Of a DNA stretch of 64,000 nt, positions 1-7,195 are shown in pieces; positions within the stretch are counted from its first letter, which is position 1, and the number at the start of each line of letters is the position of its first letter. The position numbers and the translations under genes were made by a program. The DNA comes from CAYMSO01 sp964393185. Its GTDB lineage: Bacteria > Patescibacteriota > Dojkabacteria > J137. The notes beneath the pieces were generated by a model. The model did no database searches. It saw only the letters and a list, made by a program, of their open reading frames with translations, and had not been told where the DNA came from. The stretch is from contig CAYMSO010000003.1 in assembly GCA_964393185.1 (NCBI GenBank), positions 62,001-126,000 on the forward strand. The letters are read 5' to 3'.

Positions 1-929
1 TAATAATTAAATGAAGTAGATTGAGTTTCTTGGAGTTTTACATAGTTTCCAGAGCAACCTTCTGATAGATATAGCGCCACTGAATTTATATTACTAGGGC
101 ATCCATTTCCCCATCCTCCCGGTGAATTATCCCAATCTAATCTAAGATTACCTGCGGGCATACCTGCAAGTACAGCATTATTTTCAGGACTTAATAGTAC
201 AGGTGCACCAGGCTGCGTTGGATTACAAATGCAATTACAAGAAGAATTACACACTTGATTGGCCGAGCAATGACTATTATTCTCACACTGCTCAGGTGAG
301 TTTAAAATCCCATCGCCGCATACAACTGGAGGTGGGAAAATATCATCTACGCATGCCTCCAGAATATCTAACTGTCCTAAATCTATAGATACAACTCTAG
401 TACAAGCCATAATATCTCCTGCTTGTGGAATAAAACTCAACCACGATCCTAAGTTATTGGTAGTTCTATTAGCACGCTTACTATTCAAAAAAGCAGTATT
501 ATATCGATTATTTACTAATTCCTGATACGTGGTACCTCTAAAAATAGTTGGTAACCAAGGTCCAGGATTAACCCTATTGACCACACAACTACCACCAAAG
601 CCAGACATATTGGTTCTACTGTTAAAATTAGCACAACTTTGCAAGTTACCATTGCAATATGTTTCTGTTAATTCCACATCCCCACATGTAGGCTGTACAA
701 GACATTTCTGCACGTCGCAATCTGTACCTGGTACCAAACATTGTGGATTCTTGCATGTTCCTCCCGAACACACTAAAGATCCATCACATTGATAATCACT
801 TGTACATACACTAGCAAAGCCACAAGGCAAAGCACTTACCTTTTTACTAAGTACTAAACCAAGTGCAAGTAAAGCTAACATTAGTATGCTCAGTATACTT
901 AAAGATTTTATTGCAAATTTGTAATTCAC
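1..929 (-). CDS. Cysteine-rich secreted protein, partial (3' end beyond the left edge)
   Basis: An open frame of 309 codons runs from a GTG at 929 leftward out of the window with no stop. The N-terminus is a signal peptide: a basic stretch, a hydrophobic run ending around residue 27, then a likely cleavage after Val-Ser-Ala. The mature part is rich in Cys and Asn. A CGDGILNSPEQC stretch with following cysteines resembles the Myxococcus-type cysteine-rich repeat. Near the window edge a Pro-Val-Leu-Leu-Ser-Pro ... Trp-Asp segment looks like the start of an FN3-like beta domain. GTG is preferred over an internal ATG (codon 17) because only GTG gives a full signal peptide. It starts 6 nt after the stop of the upstream gene, so it is probably the last visible gene of the rnhB operon. 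The function is not recognised; it is probably a cell-surface protein. Confidence 0.72.
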   Translation of the reverse strand, partial: MNYKFAIKSLSILSILMLALLALGLVLSKKVSALPCGFASVCTSDYQCDGSLVCSGGTCKNPQCLVPGTDCDVQKCLVQPTCGDVELTETYCNGNLQSCANFNSRTNMSGFGGSCVVNRVNPGPWLPTIFRGTTYQELVNNRYNTAFLNSKRANRTTNNLGSWLSFIPQAGDIMACTRVVSIDLGQLDILEACVDDIFPPPVVCGDGILNSPEQCENNSHCSANQVCNSSCNCICNPTQPGAPVLLSPENNAVLAGMPAGNLRLDWDNSPGGWGNGCPSNINSVALYLSEGCSGNYVKLQETQSTSFNY

Positions 930-935
930 TCTTTT

Positions 936-1391
936 CTAATTAATATTGTTGAATTCTTCTATATTATATTCATAAATTTTCTCCAAGCAAGTCACTTCTA
1001 CTATTTTTTCTTCAAGTGATTCTCCAATATTGGGATTTAACAATACAACAATTTTTAAATATTTACATTCTCTTGTAGGGATTAATTCATTGCCAATGGT
1101 TTCTGTCAAGTTTGAAGATATGAATTCTTCAGTTAGAAATTTCGTAATAGGGGTTATCTCCTTCGAAGATTCTTTATCTACAAGAACGAAGCCACCTTTC
1201 TCGCTTACTAGAATTCTAACTTTGTCGGTATCAAAGTAATATGTTAATTTTTCATCCAAAAGTAATTCCGAAGAATTAATGTACTCAGGCTCGAAACTAA
1301 TTTGTTTTTTTTCACTGCTATTCGTCAACGTGGCCACCAAAAGCACAACTGCCGTAGCCAATAGTAGAATATTAAAGTAAATTAATTTCAT
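936..1391 (-). CDS. Small membrane-anchored protein, unknown
   Basis: This 151-residue protein has one N-terminal hydrophobic segment (about residues 5-23) that would act as a signal anchor, followed by a soluble extracytoplasmic part with a single Cys pair (in ECKYL and VTCLEK). No family is recognised. Its ATG overlaps the stop of the upstream gene by 4 nt, which indicates translational coupling. The same topology as the preceding gene suggests that the two proteins act together at the membrane, but that is inference from position only. Confidence 0.6.
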   Translation of the reverse strand: MKLIYFNILLLATAVVLLVATLTNSSEKKQISFEPEYINSSELLLDEKLTYYFDTDKVRILVSEKGGFVLVDKESSKEITPITKFLTEEFISSNLTETIGNELIPTRECKYLKIVVLLNPNIGESLEEKIVEVTCLEKIYEYNIEEFNNIN

Positions 1392-1882
1392 TCAGTAACC
1401 ATTCTAAATAATCTTAAAGATTTAACAAAAGTTGTATTAATTTCTGCAGAAAAAAGATATCTAGAAAATTCAATAAAAATTTGTTTATTATCCGGATTAT
1501 ATTCATTTAACGAATCCCATCCAACTACAGTACTGGTTGGGTCTTCTGTAGATCTTGGATTGTATTGTGTAACAATAATACCATCCTTATTAAACTTGTT
1601 TGTCATATTTATAGGTATAGTTGCTAAGCCATCTTTACTATAGGCTAGAAAAGTAGGATTCGAGCTATTGGTATAAAGATCTAAAGATAATGTCTCTCCA
1701 ACCTGGGCAGAGTATGTTGTAGTAAACTCGATTTCTGCAATTGATTCTAGTTGTGGAGTAAGTGGAAAGTTAAAGTCTGAATCTATGCTAGTTGCTTCTT
1801 TTCTTATAACGAAAGAGTTTATCGCAAGTAGCAAGCTTACAGAGAAAACTAGAGTTGTAAGAATAGTTAAGTAAATTTTCAT
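1388..1882 (-). CDS. Small membrane-anchored protein, unknown
   Basis: This 164-residue protein carries an N-terminal hydrophobic anchor (about residues 4-24) and a beta-rich looking exported domain with no cysteines. It overlaps rnhB upstream and the next anchored gene downstream by 4 nt each, so the three genes form a tightly coupled operon. I recognise no family. Its size and topology would suit a pilin-like or envelope accessory protein, but no prepilin cleavage motif is visible, so no function is assigned. Confidence 0.6.
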   Translation of the reverse strand: MKIYLTILTTLVFSVSLLLAINSFVIRKEATSIDSDFNFPLTPQLESIAEIEFTTTYSAQVGETLSLDLYTNSSNPTFLAYSKDGLATIPINMTNKFNKDGIIVTQYNPRSTEDPTSTVVGWDSLNEYNPDNKQIFIEFSRYLFSAEINTTFVKSLRLFRMVTE

Positions 1883-2490
1883 AATAGTTTTTTTATTGGA
1901 ATATAACTTCTTCTATGTATCTGTGATACTCCAAATTTGCTTAGTGCTTCTCTATGCTTTTTCGTTCCGTAGCCTTTATGTGTTCCAAATCCATATTCTG
2001 GATATTCTTTTTCTAATTCATTTAACAACAAATCACGCTCAACTTTGGCCAATATAGATGCTGCTGCAACACTATAATATCTGTCGTCTGCTTTTATCTC
2101 TTTAACAGTATTAAATCCAAAATTCTTAGAGAATTGTCCATCAATTATAAAATAAGTATCGCAAGCGGCATATTTATCTACAATTTGCTCTATTATGAAC
2201 TCTATTGTTTTGCCTACACCAATTGTGTCAATCTGCTCGATACTACCAAACACAACTTCATAATTGTGATCTTTTAGTAATTGATGAATTCTATTCCTCT
2301 CTTGTAACTTAAGCTTTTTGGAATCTGCAACGCCTTCCACATACTCTGTTTCCAAATCGTATATGTAAATCCCTACAGCAACTGGACCTGCCCAACACCC
2401 TCTACCTGCCTCATCAATTCCAATAATTCTTCTAAATCCATTATTTTTAATAAGCTTAGTTTCAAATTCCGGAAAGAGAAAACTACTCAT
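1879..2490 (-). CDS. rnhB: Ribonuclease HII
   Basis: RNase HII removes RNA from RNA-DNA hybrids and single ribonucleotides from DNA in the cytoplasm. The 203-residue length is typical. The catalytic signature GIDEAGRG includes Asp26-Glu27, the third acidic residue is in IIDG (Asp117), and the ADDRYYSVAAASILAKVERD block and the GFGTHKGYGT motif are intact. It is the first gene of a minus-strand operon with two small anchored proteins and a cysteine-rich secreted protein, an association with no obvious functional logic. An inverted repeat sits directly before its start codon. Confidence 0.95.
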   Translation of the reverse strand: MSSFLFPEFETKLIKNNGFRRIIGIDEAGRGCWAGPVAVGIYIYDLETEYVEGVADSKKLKLQERNRIHQLLKDHNYEVVFGSIEQIDTIGVGKTIEFIIEQIVDKYAACDTYFIIDGQFSKNFGFNTVKEIKADDRYYSVAAASILAKVERDLLLNELEKEYPEYGFGTHKGYGTKKHREALSKFGVSQIHRRSYIPIKKLL

Positions 2491-2507
2491 ACACTATTAT
2501 GTAGTGT
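2491..2507. promoter_or_regulatory. Inverted repeat at the rnhB start, possible operator
   Basis: ACACTA and TAGTGT are separated by 5 nt immediately upstream of the rnhB ATG on the minus strand. An AT-rich TTATAT element lies just beyond, so the repeat would cover the transcription start. It could be an operator or a small leader hairpin. Its role is inferred from position only. Confidence 0.35.
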
Positions 2508-2542
2508 GATATAAAATATTGCAAGTTATACTACTTAGAATT

Positions 2543-2971
2543 CTATTTCTTTTTGTAAAGCAAAAACCCCGAAATAGCAGTTATGACAAGAAAAGCCAAG
2601 AAAGCCATAAATGGAATTGTTACAAAACCAAAATAATCAACATACTTTGTAGTGCATGGATTATTAACATCGCAAGTTCCTAGTTGATGGAACCAATCTG
2701 TTTCTTGGAGCAGAACGTTATATCCCATCACTAACATTCCAGGAATAGATAGACTAAGTATGTATTGATTTATATTAGTATCCTTGCTTAATACTGCAAT
2801 TGTGGAAATTATGGCAATGGGATACAAGAAGATCCTTCCATACCAACAAAGATCACAGGGTGGGAATTCTTCTACTTCACTATAGTAAAGGCTTCCGATA
2901 ACACCCAAAATAGAAATAAGATTAATCACTATTAAACCATTTTCGTTTAAGAACTTTTCAAGACTTTTCAT
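2543..2971 (-). CDS. DsbB/BdbC-like disulfide oxidoreductase
   Basis: DsbB/BdbC proteins re-oxidise thiol oxidases and pass electrons to quinones in the membrane. The 142-residue protein has four predicted membrane segments. It has the first redox pair CDLC (Cys39/Cys42) at the end of helix 1 and a second pair (Cys100, Cys106) in the loop before the last helices, matching the BdbC family in size and layout. Its likely partner here is an anchored thioredoxin-like protein at 31.4-31.9 kb. The presence of exported cysteine-rich proteins, such as the one at the left edge, gives it plausible substrates. It lies between rnhB and rplS on the same strand. Confidence 0.82.
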   Translation of the reverse strand: MKSLEKFLNENGLIVINLISILGVIGSLYYSEVEEFPPCDLCWYGRIFLYPIAIISTIAVLSKDTNINQYILSLSIPGMLVMGYNVLLQETDWFHQLGTCDVNNPCTTKYVDYFGFVTIPFMAFLAFLVITAISGFLLYKKK

Positions 2972-3027
2972 ACTAATTTGTAATAAAAAAATAAACTACC
3001 CCAAATCATGCATCACTATTCTACAAT

Positions 3028-3059
3028 AAAAACTCCTCAAACCAAATGGCTCGAGGAGT
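3028..3059 (-). terminator. Rho-independent terminator of rplS
   Basis: On the minus strand, ACTCCTC pairs with GAGGAGT across a loop of about 14 nt and is followed directly by TTTTATTG. It lies 33 nt after the rplS stop codon and before the dsbB-like gene. Confidence 0.7.
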
Positions 3060-3091
3060 ATAATTTAATTCTTGTGCTTACTTTGCTTGAT

Positions 3092-3511
3092 TTATTCTGA
3101 AGATTGAGCTTCTGCACTAGCTTCTTCTGACATTTCAGAGTTCTCGGCAGGTACAACTGCATCCCCAGCCTTTAACTTCATTGCAGCTTTACCTATTCTC
3201 TTTCGCATGTAGTAAAGTTTTGATTTGCTTACTTTAGCATGCTTCAATACTTCAATCTTATCTATGTTTGTTGAATTAATAGGAAAGATTTTTTCTACAC
3301 CTACTCCATAACTAATTTTTCTTACAGTAAACATTTTATCTGCACCACTTCCTTTAATCGAGATAACCATTCCTTGAAATTTTTGAATTCTTTTTTTGTC
3401 ACCATCTCGGATGATATTGTGCACAACGATAGTATCTCCTACTTGTATTTCGGGTCTATTCTCATGCGAACCATATTTTTCCTGAACTTTTTTTATAATT
3501 TCTTGACTCAT
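3092..3511 (-). CDS. rplS: 50S ribosomal protein L19
   Basis: L19 lies at the subunit interface of the ribosome. The core (residues 1-115) has the typical opening, the KRIQKFQGMVISIKGSG block, and the VEKIFPINST and YYMRKRIGKAA motifs. A tail of about 25 residues rich in Glu, Ser and Ala follows and is an extension beyond the usual length. It is transcribed alone, with its own terminator, and not with rpsP-rimM-trmD as in many bacteria. Confidence 0.96.
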   Translation of the reverse strand: MSQEIIKKVQEKYGSHENRPEIQVGDTIVVHNIIRDGDKKRIQKFQGMVISIKGSGADKMFTVRKISYGVGVEKIFPINSTNIDKIEVLKHAKVSKSKLYYMRKRIGKAAMKLKAGDAVVPAENSEMSEEASAEAQSSE

Positions 3512-3594
3512 ATACTTTATTCCTAATATAAACTCAGAAATGATTTTAGCAGAAAATTGCTAATTATGGAACGAATTAATAAGTAAAAACGTAA

Positions 3595-3975
3595 TTAATT
3601 ATCTAAATCTACAGTTTGCGAGATTAGCTTTATTTCTTGTAGCTGCTTTCTAATATCTCTTAATGCAACTTCTACGGCTCTTAACCTAGAAGCTACTTTA
3701 TAATCTTTAGAATCAGAACCCAAAAAATAGGTAATTGGTTTTTTAAATAAATCGGCTAGTTGCAATAATTTATCTATTGGGGGAGCGATTCTTCCAGATT
3801 CATAACCACTGATTGTTTTATCGGAAACTCCTAAAGCAACGCCAACTTTTAACTGTGACATTCGAGCTTCATCTCTTGCAATCTTGATCCTTCTACCTAA
3901 TTCTAGCATTAACTGTTGCTTCCTCTTCTCGTCTATTTCAAAAAGAGAGTCATTTATTTTTTTAGTGTAGTCCAT
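3595..3975 (-). CDS. XRE-family helix-turn-helix regulator
   Basis: This is a small DNA-binding protein of 126 residues with an N-terminal arm, an XRE/HTH_3 domain (about residues 21-80: GRRIKIARDEARMSQ, VSDKTISGYESG) and a short C-terminal alpha-helical, probably coiled-coil, tail. The open frame extends 45 codons further upstream, but that part is AT-driven and unlike the family, so the ATG at 3975 is chosen. It is divergent from truB with a gap of about 170 bases. The targets are unknown; autoregulation or control of truB is possible but unsupported by a visible operator. Confidence 0.8.
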   Translation of the reverse strand: MDYTKKINDSLFEIDEKRKQQLMLELGRRIKIARDEARMSQLKVGVALGVSDKTISGYESGRIAPPIDKLLQLADLFKKPITYFLGSDSKDYKVASRLRAVEVALRDIRKQLQEIKLISQTVDLDN

Positions 3976-4127
3976 AGCTAAATATTTAGAACTGTTCCAG
4001 ATTTTAACAGAATATTTTATTTTAACAAGTAAAAACTTTTGAAGTTTTAGATTAAAAGTATGATCATGGATCAAAAAATGTTTAGAGACAAGGTAAACTA
4101 GATTCTGCATTTATACTGTACTTTTTC

Positions 4128-4136
4128 TGTTAAAAT
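4128..4136 (+). promoter_or_regulatory. Extended -10 promoter of truB
   Basis: TG-T-TAAAAT ends 7 nt before the truB ATG, so transcription would start at or within a base or two of the start codon, giving a leaderless message. No convincing -35 box is visible. Confidence 0.5.
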
Positions 4137-4143
4137 AAGATTT

Positions 4144-5016
4144 ATGAATTTAGGCAAGTTTGGAGTAAACTCATTAAAACTAGATGATTTTGGAAGACCG
4201 CACGGGCTACTGTTGATAGATAAGGTTGTAGGTGTTACTTCTCATAGTATTGTTTATCAAATCAGAAAAAGACTTCTTACGAAACAAGTTGGACATGCAG
4301 GAGCTCTTGATCCCTTTGCTGAAGGCTTGCTAATTATACTTGTAGGTAAAGCTACCAAGTTAAGCGATGAATTTTTGAATTTAGACAAAGAATATACTGC
4401 CCGAATTTTGTTAGGCATCAATACTAATTCTGGAGATACAGAAGGAGAAGTAACTAACTACAAAAAACTTCCCAACTTAAATATTACAAAAATTAAAGAA
4501 GTCTTAAATTCTTTTACGGGCGAGATTTATCAGTACGTTCCTGTCCTAAGCTCAGTTAAAGTTAAAGGCGAAAAATTGCGAGTACTTGCTAGAAAATATG
4601 ATAACTTCGAACTAGAAGACCTGGCAGAAAAGAGAGTAGCTAAATTCTATGAAAACAATGAATTAAAAAAAGAAGTAATTTTGCCTGCAAAAAATATCAA
4701 AATTCATAGTCTTGAATTGCTAAAAGATGGGCAATGTACAACTGGTAAGGATGAAAACTTAGTAAATTCTATTCGTTGCAAAAACAAAATTTACTTGCCG
4801 GCTAAAATCTTTAATGAGCTCGAAAACAAAATTCAGTATATAGATATTAAAGTGCATTGTTCAAAAGGAACATATATAAGACAACTTGCCATCGATATAG
4901 GCTTAGCTTTATCAAAGACTTTCGGTTATGAAATTCCCACGATGTTAATTAAGTTAAAAAGGACTAAAATAGGTCCCTTTTATCTTGAAGATGCAAAGTG
5001 TATAGAAGATATTTAG
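4144..5016 (+). CDS. truB: tRNA pseudouridine(55) synthase TruB
   Basis: TruB converts U55 in the T-loop of tRNAs to pseudouridine. In this 290-residue protein the catalytic block is GHAGALDPFAEG with nucleophile Asp56 (the family usually has GHTGTLDP). It is preceded by GLLLIDK and followed by KEYTARILLGINTNSGDTEG. The motif CSKGTYIRQLAIDIG is near residue 245. A linker of about 50 residues in the middle looks like a lineage insertion, and no PUA domain is evident at the C-terminus. It is monocistronic, with a promoter close to the start. Confidence 0.94.
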   Translation: MNLGKFGVNSLKLDDFGRPHGLLLIDKVVGVTSHSIVYQIRKRLLTKQVGHAGALDPFAEGLLIILVGKATKLSDEFLNLDKEYTARILLGINTNSGDTEGEVTNYKKLPNLNITKIKEVLNSFTGEIYQYVPVLSSVKVKGEKLRVLARKYDNFELEDLAEKRVAKFYENNELKKEVILPAKNIKIHSLELLKDGQCTTGKDENLVNSIRCKNKIYLPAKIFNELENKIQYIDIKVHCSKGTYIRQLAIDIGLALSKTFGYEIPTMLIKLKRTKIGPFYLEDAKCIEDI

Positions 5017-5137
5017 CTTCCCGAAATTACATTATTGAACTAGCGACTTGACTGCATAGATATTAGTTTGACCAAGAGGCATGCTAGTGGTTTTTAAGTA
5101 TCGAAATTATAAAAAAAGCTTTTCAAAAATATTATTT

Positions 5138-5146
5138 TGATATACT
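5138..5146 (+). promoter_or_regulatory. Extended -10 promoter, first copy of a duplicated element
   Basis: TG-A-TATACT lies in the 13-mer ATTTTGATATACT (5134-5146). The same 13 bases recur exactly at 5302-5314. It lies 22 nt before the start of the first small membrane ORF. Confidence 0.55.
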
Positions 5147-5168
5147 ATGTCTGTGTCGCATATTACAA

Positions 5169-5297
5169 ATGTCAATAATGATGATTACAATATTAAATTT
5201 TATAATACTGCCTTTAATTACATTCAGTTTAGGTATGTTGATAGGGTGGTATGGATACGAAAAAATACTCAAGCTTGCCAAAATCTTCTCAAGCTAA
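5169..5297 (+). CDS. Small single-pass membrane protein, 42 residues, unknown
   Basis: ATG at 5169 to TAA at 5297 encodes a short protein with one hydrophobic segment (about residues 4-26) carrying the small-residue pattern Gly-Met-Leu-Ile-Gly-Trp-Tyr, followed by a basic tail (EKILKLAKIF). It has its own extended -10 element. The next ORF has the same size, the same topology and a similar Gly-x-x-x-Gly-Trp-x-x-Tyr motif behind an identical promoter core, which argues that both are real genes and related. No function is recognised. Confidence 0.5.
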   Translation: MSIMMITILNFIILPLITFSLGMLIGWYGYEKILKLAKIFSS

Positions 5298-5305
5298 TGC
5301 AATTT

Positions 5306-5314
5306 TGATATACT
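5306..5314 (+). promoter_or_regulatory. Extended -10 promoter, second copy of a duplicated element
   Basis: TG-A-TATACT lies within an exact repeat of the 13-mer found at 5134-5146, placed 23 nt before the second small membrane ORF. The spacing to the start codon matches the first copy almost exactly. Confidence 0.55.
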
Positions 5315-5337
5315 TTGTGTGTAATTAAAAACTACGT

Positions 5338-5484
5338 ATGAGCTTTTTGATATTTTTAATGCATGGATTTTATATAGTTGGTTTGTTTATGGCCGGAGTA
5401 ATAGTTGGATGGCTTTCCTATAACTCATTTTATCAAAAGCTATCAAAAAGATTCACAGTAAAAAATAATGGAATTAAACAATAA
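5338..5484 (+). CDS. Small single-pass membrane protein, 48 residues, unknown
   Basis: ATG at 5338 to TAA at 5484 encodes a protein with one hydrophobic helix (about residues 3-27, containing MAGVIVGWLSY) and a basic C-terminal tail (QKLSKRFTVKNN). It looks like a diverged tandem duplicate of the preceding 42-residue ORF: same length class, same Gly-Trp-aromatic motif at the helix end and same promoter core. The gap from truB to the ABC-F gene would otherwise be over 550 bases of unexplained DNA. The role is unknown. Confidence 0.5.
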   Translation: MSFLIFLMHGFYIVGLFMAGVIVGWLSYNSFYQKLSKRFTVKNNGIKQ

Positions 5485-5570
5485 AAAATTAAAATATCTA
5501 ACTTCTCGCAGATCCGCCTGCTAGCCTTCAGTATATTCGCACGCCTATTTTTACTTATTACAATAAGAAT

Positions 5571-5876
5571 ATGTTGAAGGTTGATAATATATCAATAAAT
5601 TACTCATCAGAATTATTTAAAGAATTAAGCTTTGTTTTGGGCAATCGTGAAAAAGTAGGGTTAATCGGTCTTAATGGAACGGGAAAGTCGACACTACTAA
5701 AAATCATTGCTGGTTTGGAAGAACCAGATTCGGGTAGGATAGAATTAAGTAAGCATGAATCTATCGGATATTTGCCACAAGAATTCGATTTAGATAAAGA
5801 AGGCCAGGCTATTTTTCTTGGTGAGTTTTTAGAAGAGCTGGTAGATTTTGACATGTCGGAGTTCTTTAGAGTATAA
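5571..5876 (+). pseudogene. ABC-F ATPase, N-terminal fragment before an in-frame TAA
   Basis: These 101 codons encode the start of an ABC-F protein: the Walker A motif GLNGTGKST (about residues 36-44) and the Q-loop region IGYLPQEF. Translation then meets TAA at 5874-5876. The next fragment continues in the same frame two codons later, exactly where the family continues toward the first LSGGQ signature. A single-base nonsense change (for example from AAA or GAA) would explain this; a frameshift is excluded because the frame does not change. A sequencing error, true inactivation, or translation restart at the nearby ATG are all possible. Confidence 0.75.
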
Positions 5877-5882
5877 AAGATA

Positions 5883-7031
5883 ATGTCTCAGCTGGAATTC
5901 AAAAATTATGATATTTTTCAAACACTGAATACTTTGAGTCCAGGACAGAAAATGAAGTCGATGCTGGCTAGACTATTGATCAAGCAACCTACAATTTTAC
6001 TGCTAGATGAACCAACTAACCATCTAGATATAGATGGAATACTTTGGTTCGAGAAGTTTGTGCAAAAGTTTGAAGGAGTTTGTATTATTATTTCGCACGA
6101 TAGGGCCTTTCTTAACAATGTAGTAAATGTAATTTTCGAAATCGACGAAAAGAAACTCTATACTTGGCACGGAAATTACGACGAATATTTAATTCAAAAG
6201 GATAGGTATAAATTGGAAAGAGCAGAGCAGCTAAAGGCACAAGAAAGAAAGAGAGCTCAACTTGAAAAATTGATAGAAAACTCAAGAAAAATTAAAGACG
6301 GCAAGAAACGCGGGAAAGCAATTAGAGCTGCCGAAAAAAGAATGGAAAGAGAGGTGACAAGAAATGAAATTACAGAATACCAAGCCATGTCAGTTTCTAA
6401 ATTTAGTATCGATGGAATAGTTCATCAAAAGAAGCGAATTTTGAAGGTGAACAATCTCGGGTTCGGCTATACATCCGATAATATGTTGCTTCAAAATTTA
6501 GATCTAGAGATATACGGCAATGAAGTACTTTGGTTATTTGGTCCTAATGGAATTGGCAAAACTACTTTAATAAAGTTAATAACTGGGCAACTAAAGCCTG
6601 TAACAGGCGAGATTCGCTGGGGCGAGTCAATTACTTGGGATTACTTTTCGCAAGAACAAAAGCATTTAAACTTTGAGCAAACTGTAGAATCTTATTTTTT
6701 TGAGAACACGAATATAAATTTTAACCAATCCTTTAAGTATATGGATAAGTTTTTGTTTACAAAGGACATGAGGTACAAAAAGATTAAGAATCTAAGCCCT
6801 GGACAAAGAGCTCGATTATCTTTTGCTGCGTTTTCGTCTGGTAATTATGATTGCCTTATTCTTGATGAGCCTACAAACCATCTGGATATTAGAACAAAGG
6901 AAGTAATCGAAGAATCACTTAAAGAGTTTAAAGGAGCAATTATATTGATTTCACACGATAGGTATTTTGCAGAAAATCTTGAACCCAATAGAATTCTTAC
7001 TATTGAAGATAGAACTTTGGTCAGAATATAA
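5883..7031 (+). CDS. ABC-F ATPase, remainder of the split gene
   Basis: ABC-F proteins are soluble twin-ATPase factors that act on the ribosome. This 382-residue part holds the first signature (LSPGQKMKSMLARLL), the first Walker B (ILLLDEPTNHLD), the basic P-site tether/linker (about residues 100-160), then a full second cassette: Walker A FGPNGIGKTT, signature LSPGQRAR and Walker B LILDEPTNHLD. The first cassette's Walker A lies in the upstream fragment in the same frame. Together they give about 485 codons, near the family norm. The ATG at 5883 lies 6 nt after the TAA, so coupled reinitiation could make two chains. Confidence 0.85.
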   Translation: MSQLEFKNYDIFQTLNTLSPGQKMKSMLARLLIKQPTILLLDEPTNHLDIDGILWFEKFVQKFEGVCIIISHDRAFLNNVVNVIFEIDEKKLYTWHGNYDEYLIQKDRYKLERAEQLKAQERKRAQLEKLIENSRKIKDGKKRGKAIRAAEKRMEREVTRNEITEYQAMSVSKFSIDGIVHQKKRILKVNNLGFGYTSDNMLLQNLDLEIYGNEVLWLFGPNGIGKTTLIKLITGQLKPVTGEIRWGESITWDYFSQEQKHLNFEQTVESYFFENTNINFNQSFKYMDKFLFTKDMRYKKIKNLSPGQRARLSFAAFSSGNYDCLILDEPTNHLDIRTKEVIEESLKEFKGAIILISHDRYFAENLEPNRILTIEDRTLVRI

Positions 7032-7150
7032 AACCGCATGTTTTAAGCATCGAAACATAAAAACTTTTGTAACTATAAAGTATTAGAATTTATGACACAG
7101 TGCACTTGAAGTTTTGAAATTAAATACAAATCGGCGCCAGTTCAAACTAC

Positions 7151-7181
7151 AAAATACCTTGGACTAAGTCCAAGGTATTTT
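7151..7181. terminator. Perfect 14-bp hairpin between ABC-F and the dockerin gene
   Basis: AAAATACCTTGGAC and its exact complement are separated by TAA. The arms begin with A4 and end with T4, so it can terminate in both directions. It ends 14 nt before the next start codon. TTGGAC in the hairpin and TATTAT at 7183-7188 are 18 nt apart and could also serve as a promoter for the next gene. Confidence 0.65.
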
Positions 7182-7195
7182 GTATTATCTAGTGG

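Noticed and set aside
203..792. Two plus-strand open frames near the left edge
   Set aside because: They lie inside the well-supported minus-strand cysteine-rich gene, have no promoter or family resemblance, and their composition is that of antisense reading.
3976..4110. 45 extra N-terminal residues for the XRE regulator
   Set aside because: The stretch is AT-driven and unlike XRE proteins; the internal ATG at 3975 gives a normal start.
5571..7031. Frameshift in the ABC-F gene
   Set aside because: Both fragments are in the same frame; the break is a single TAA codon.
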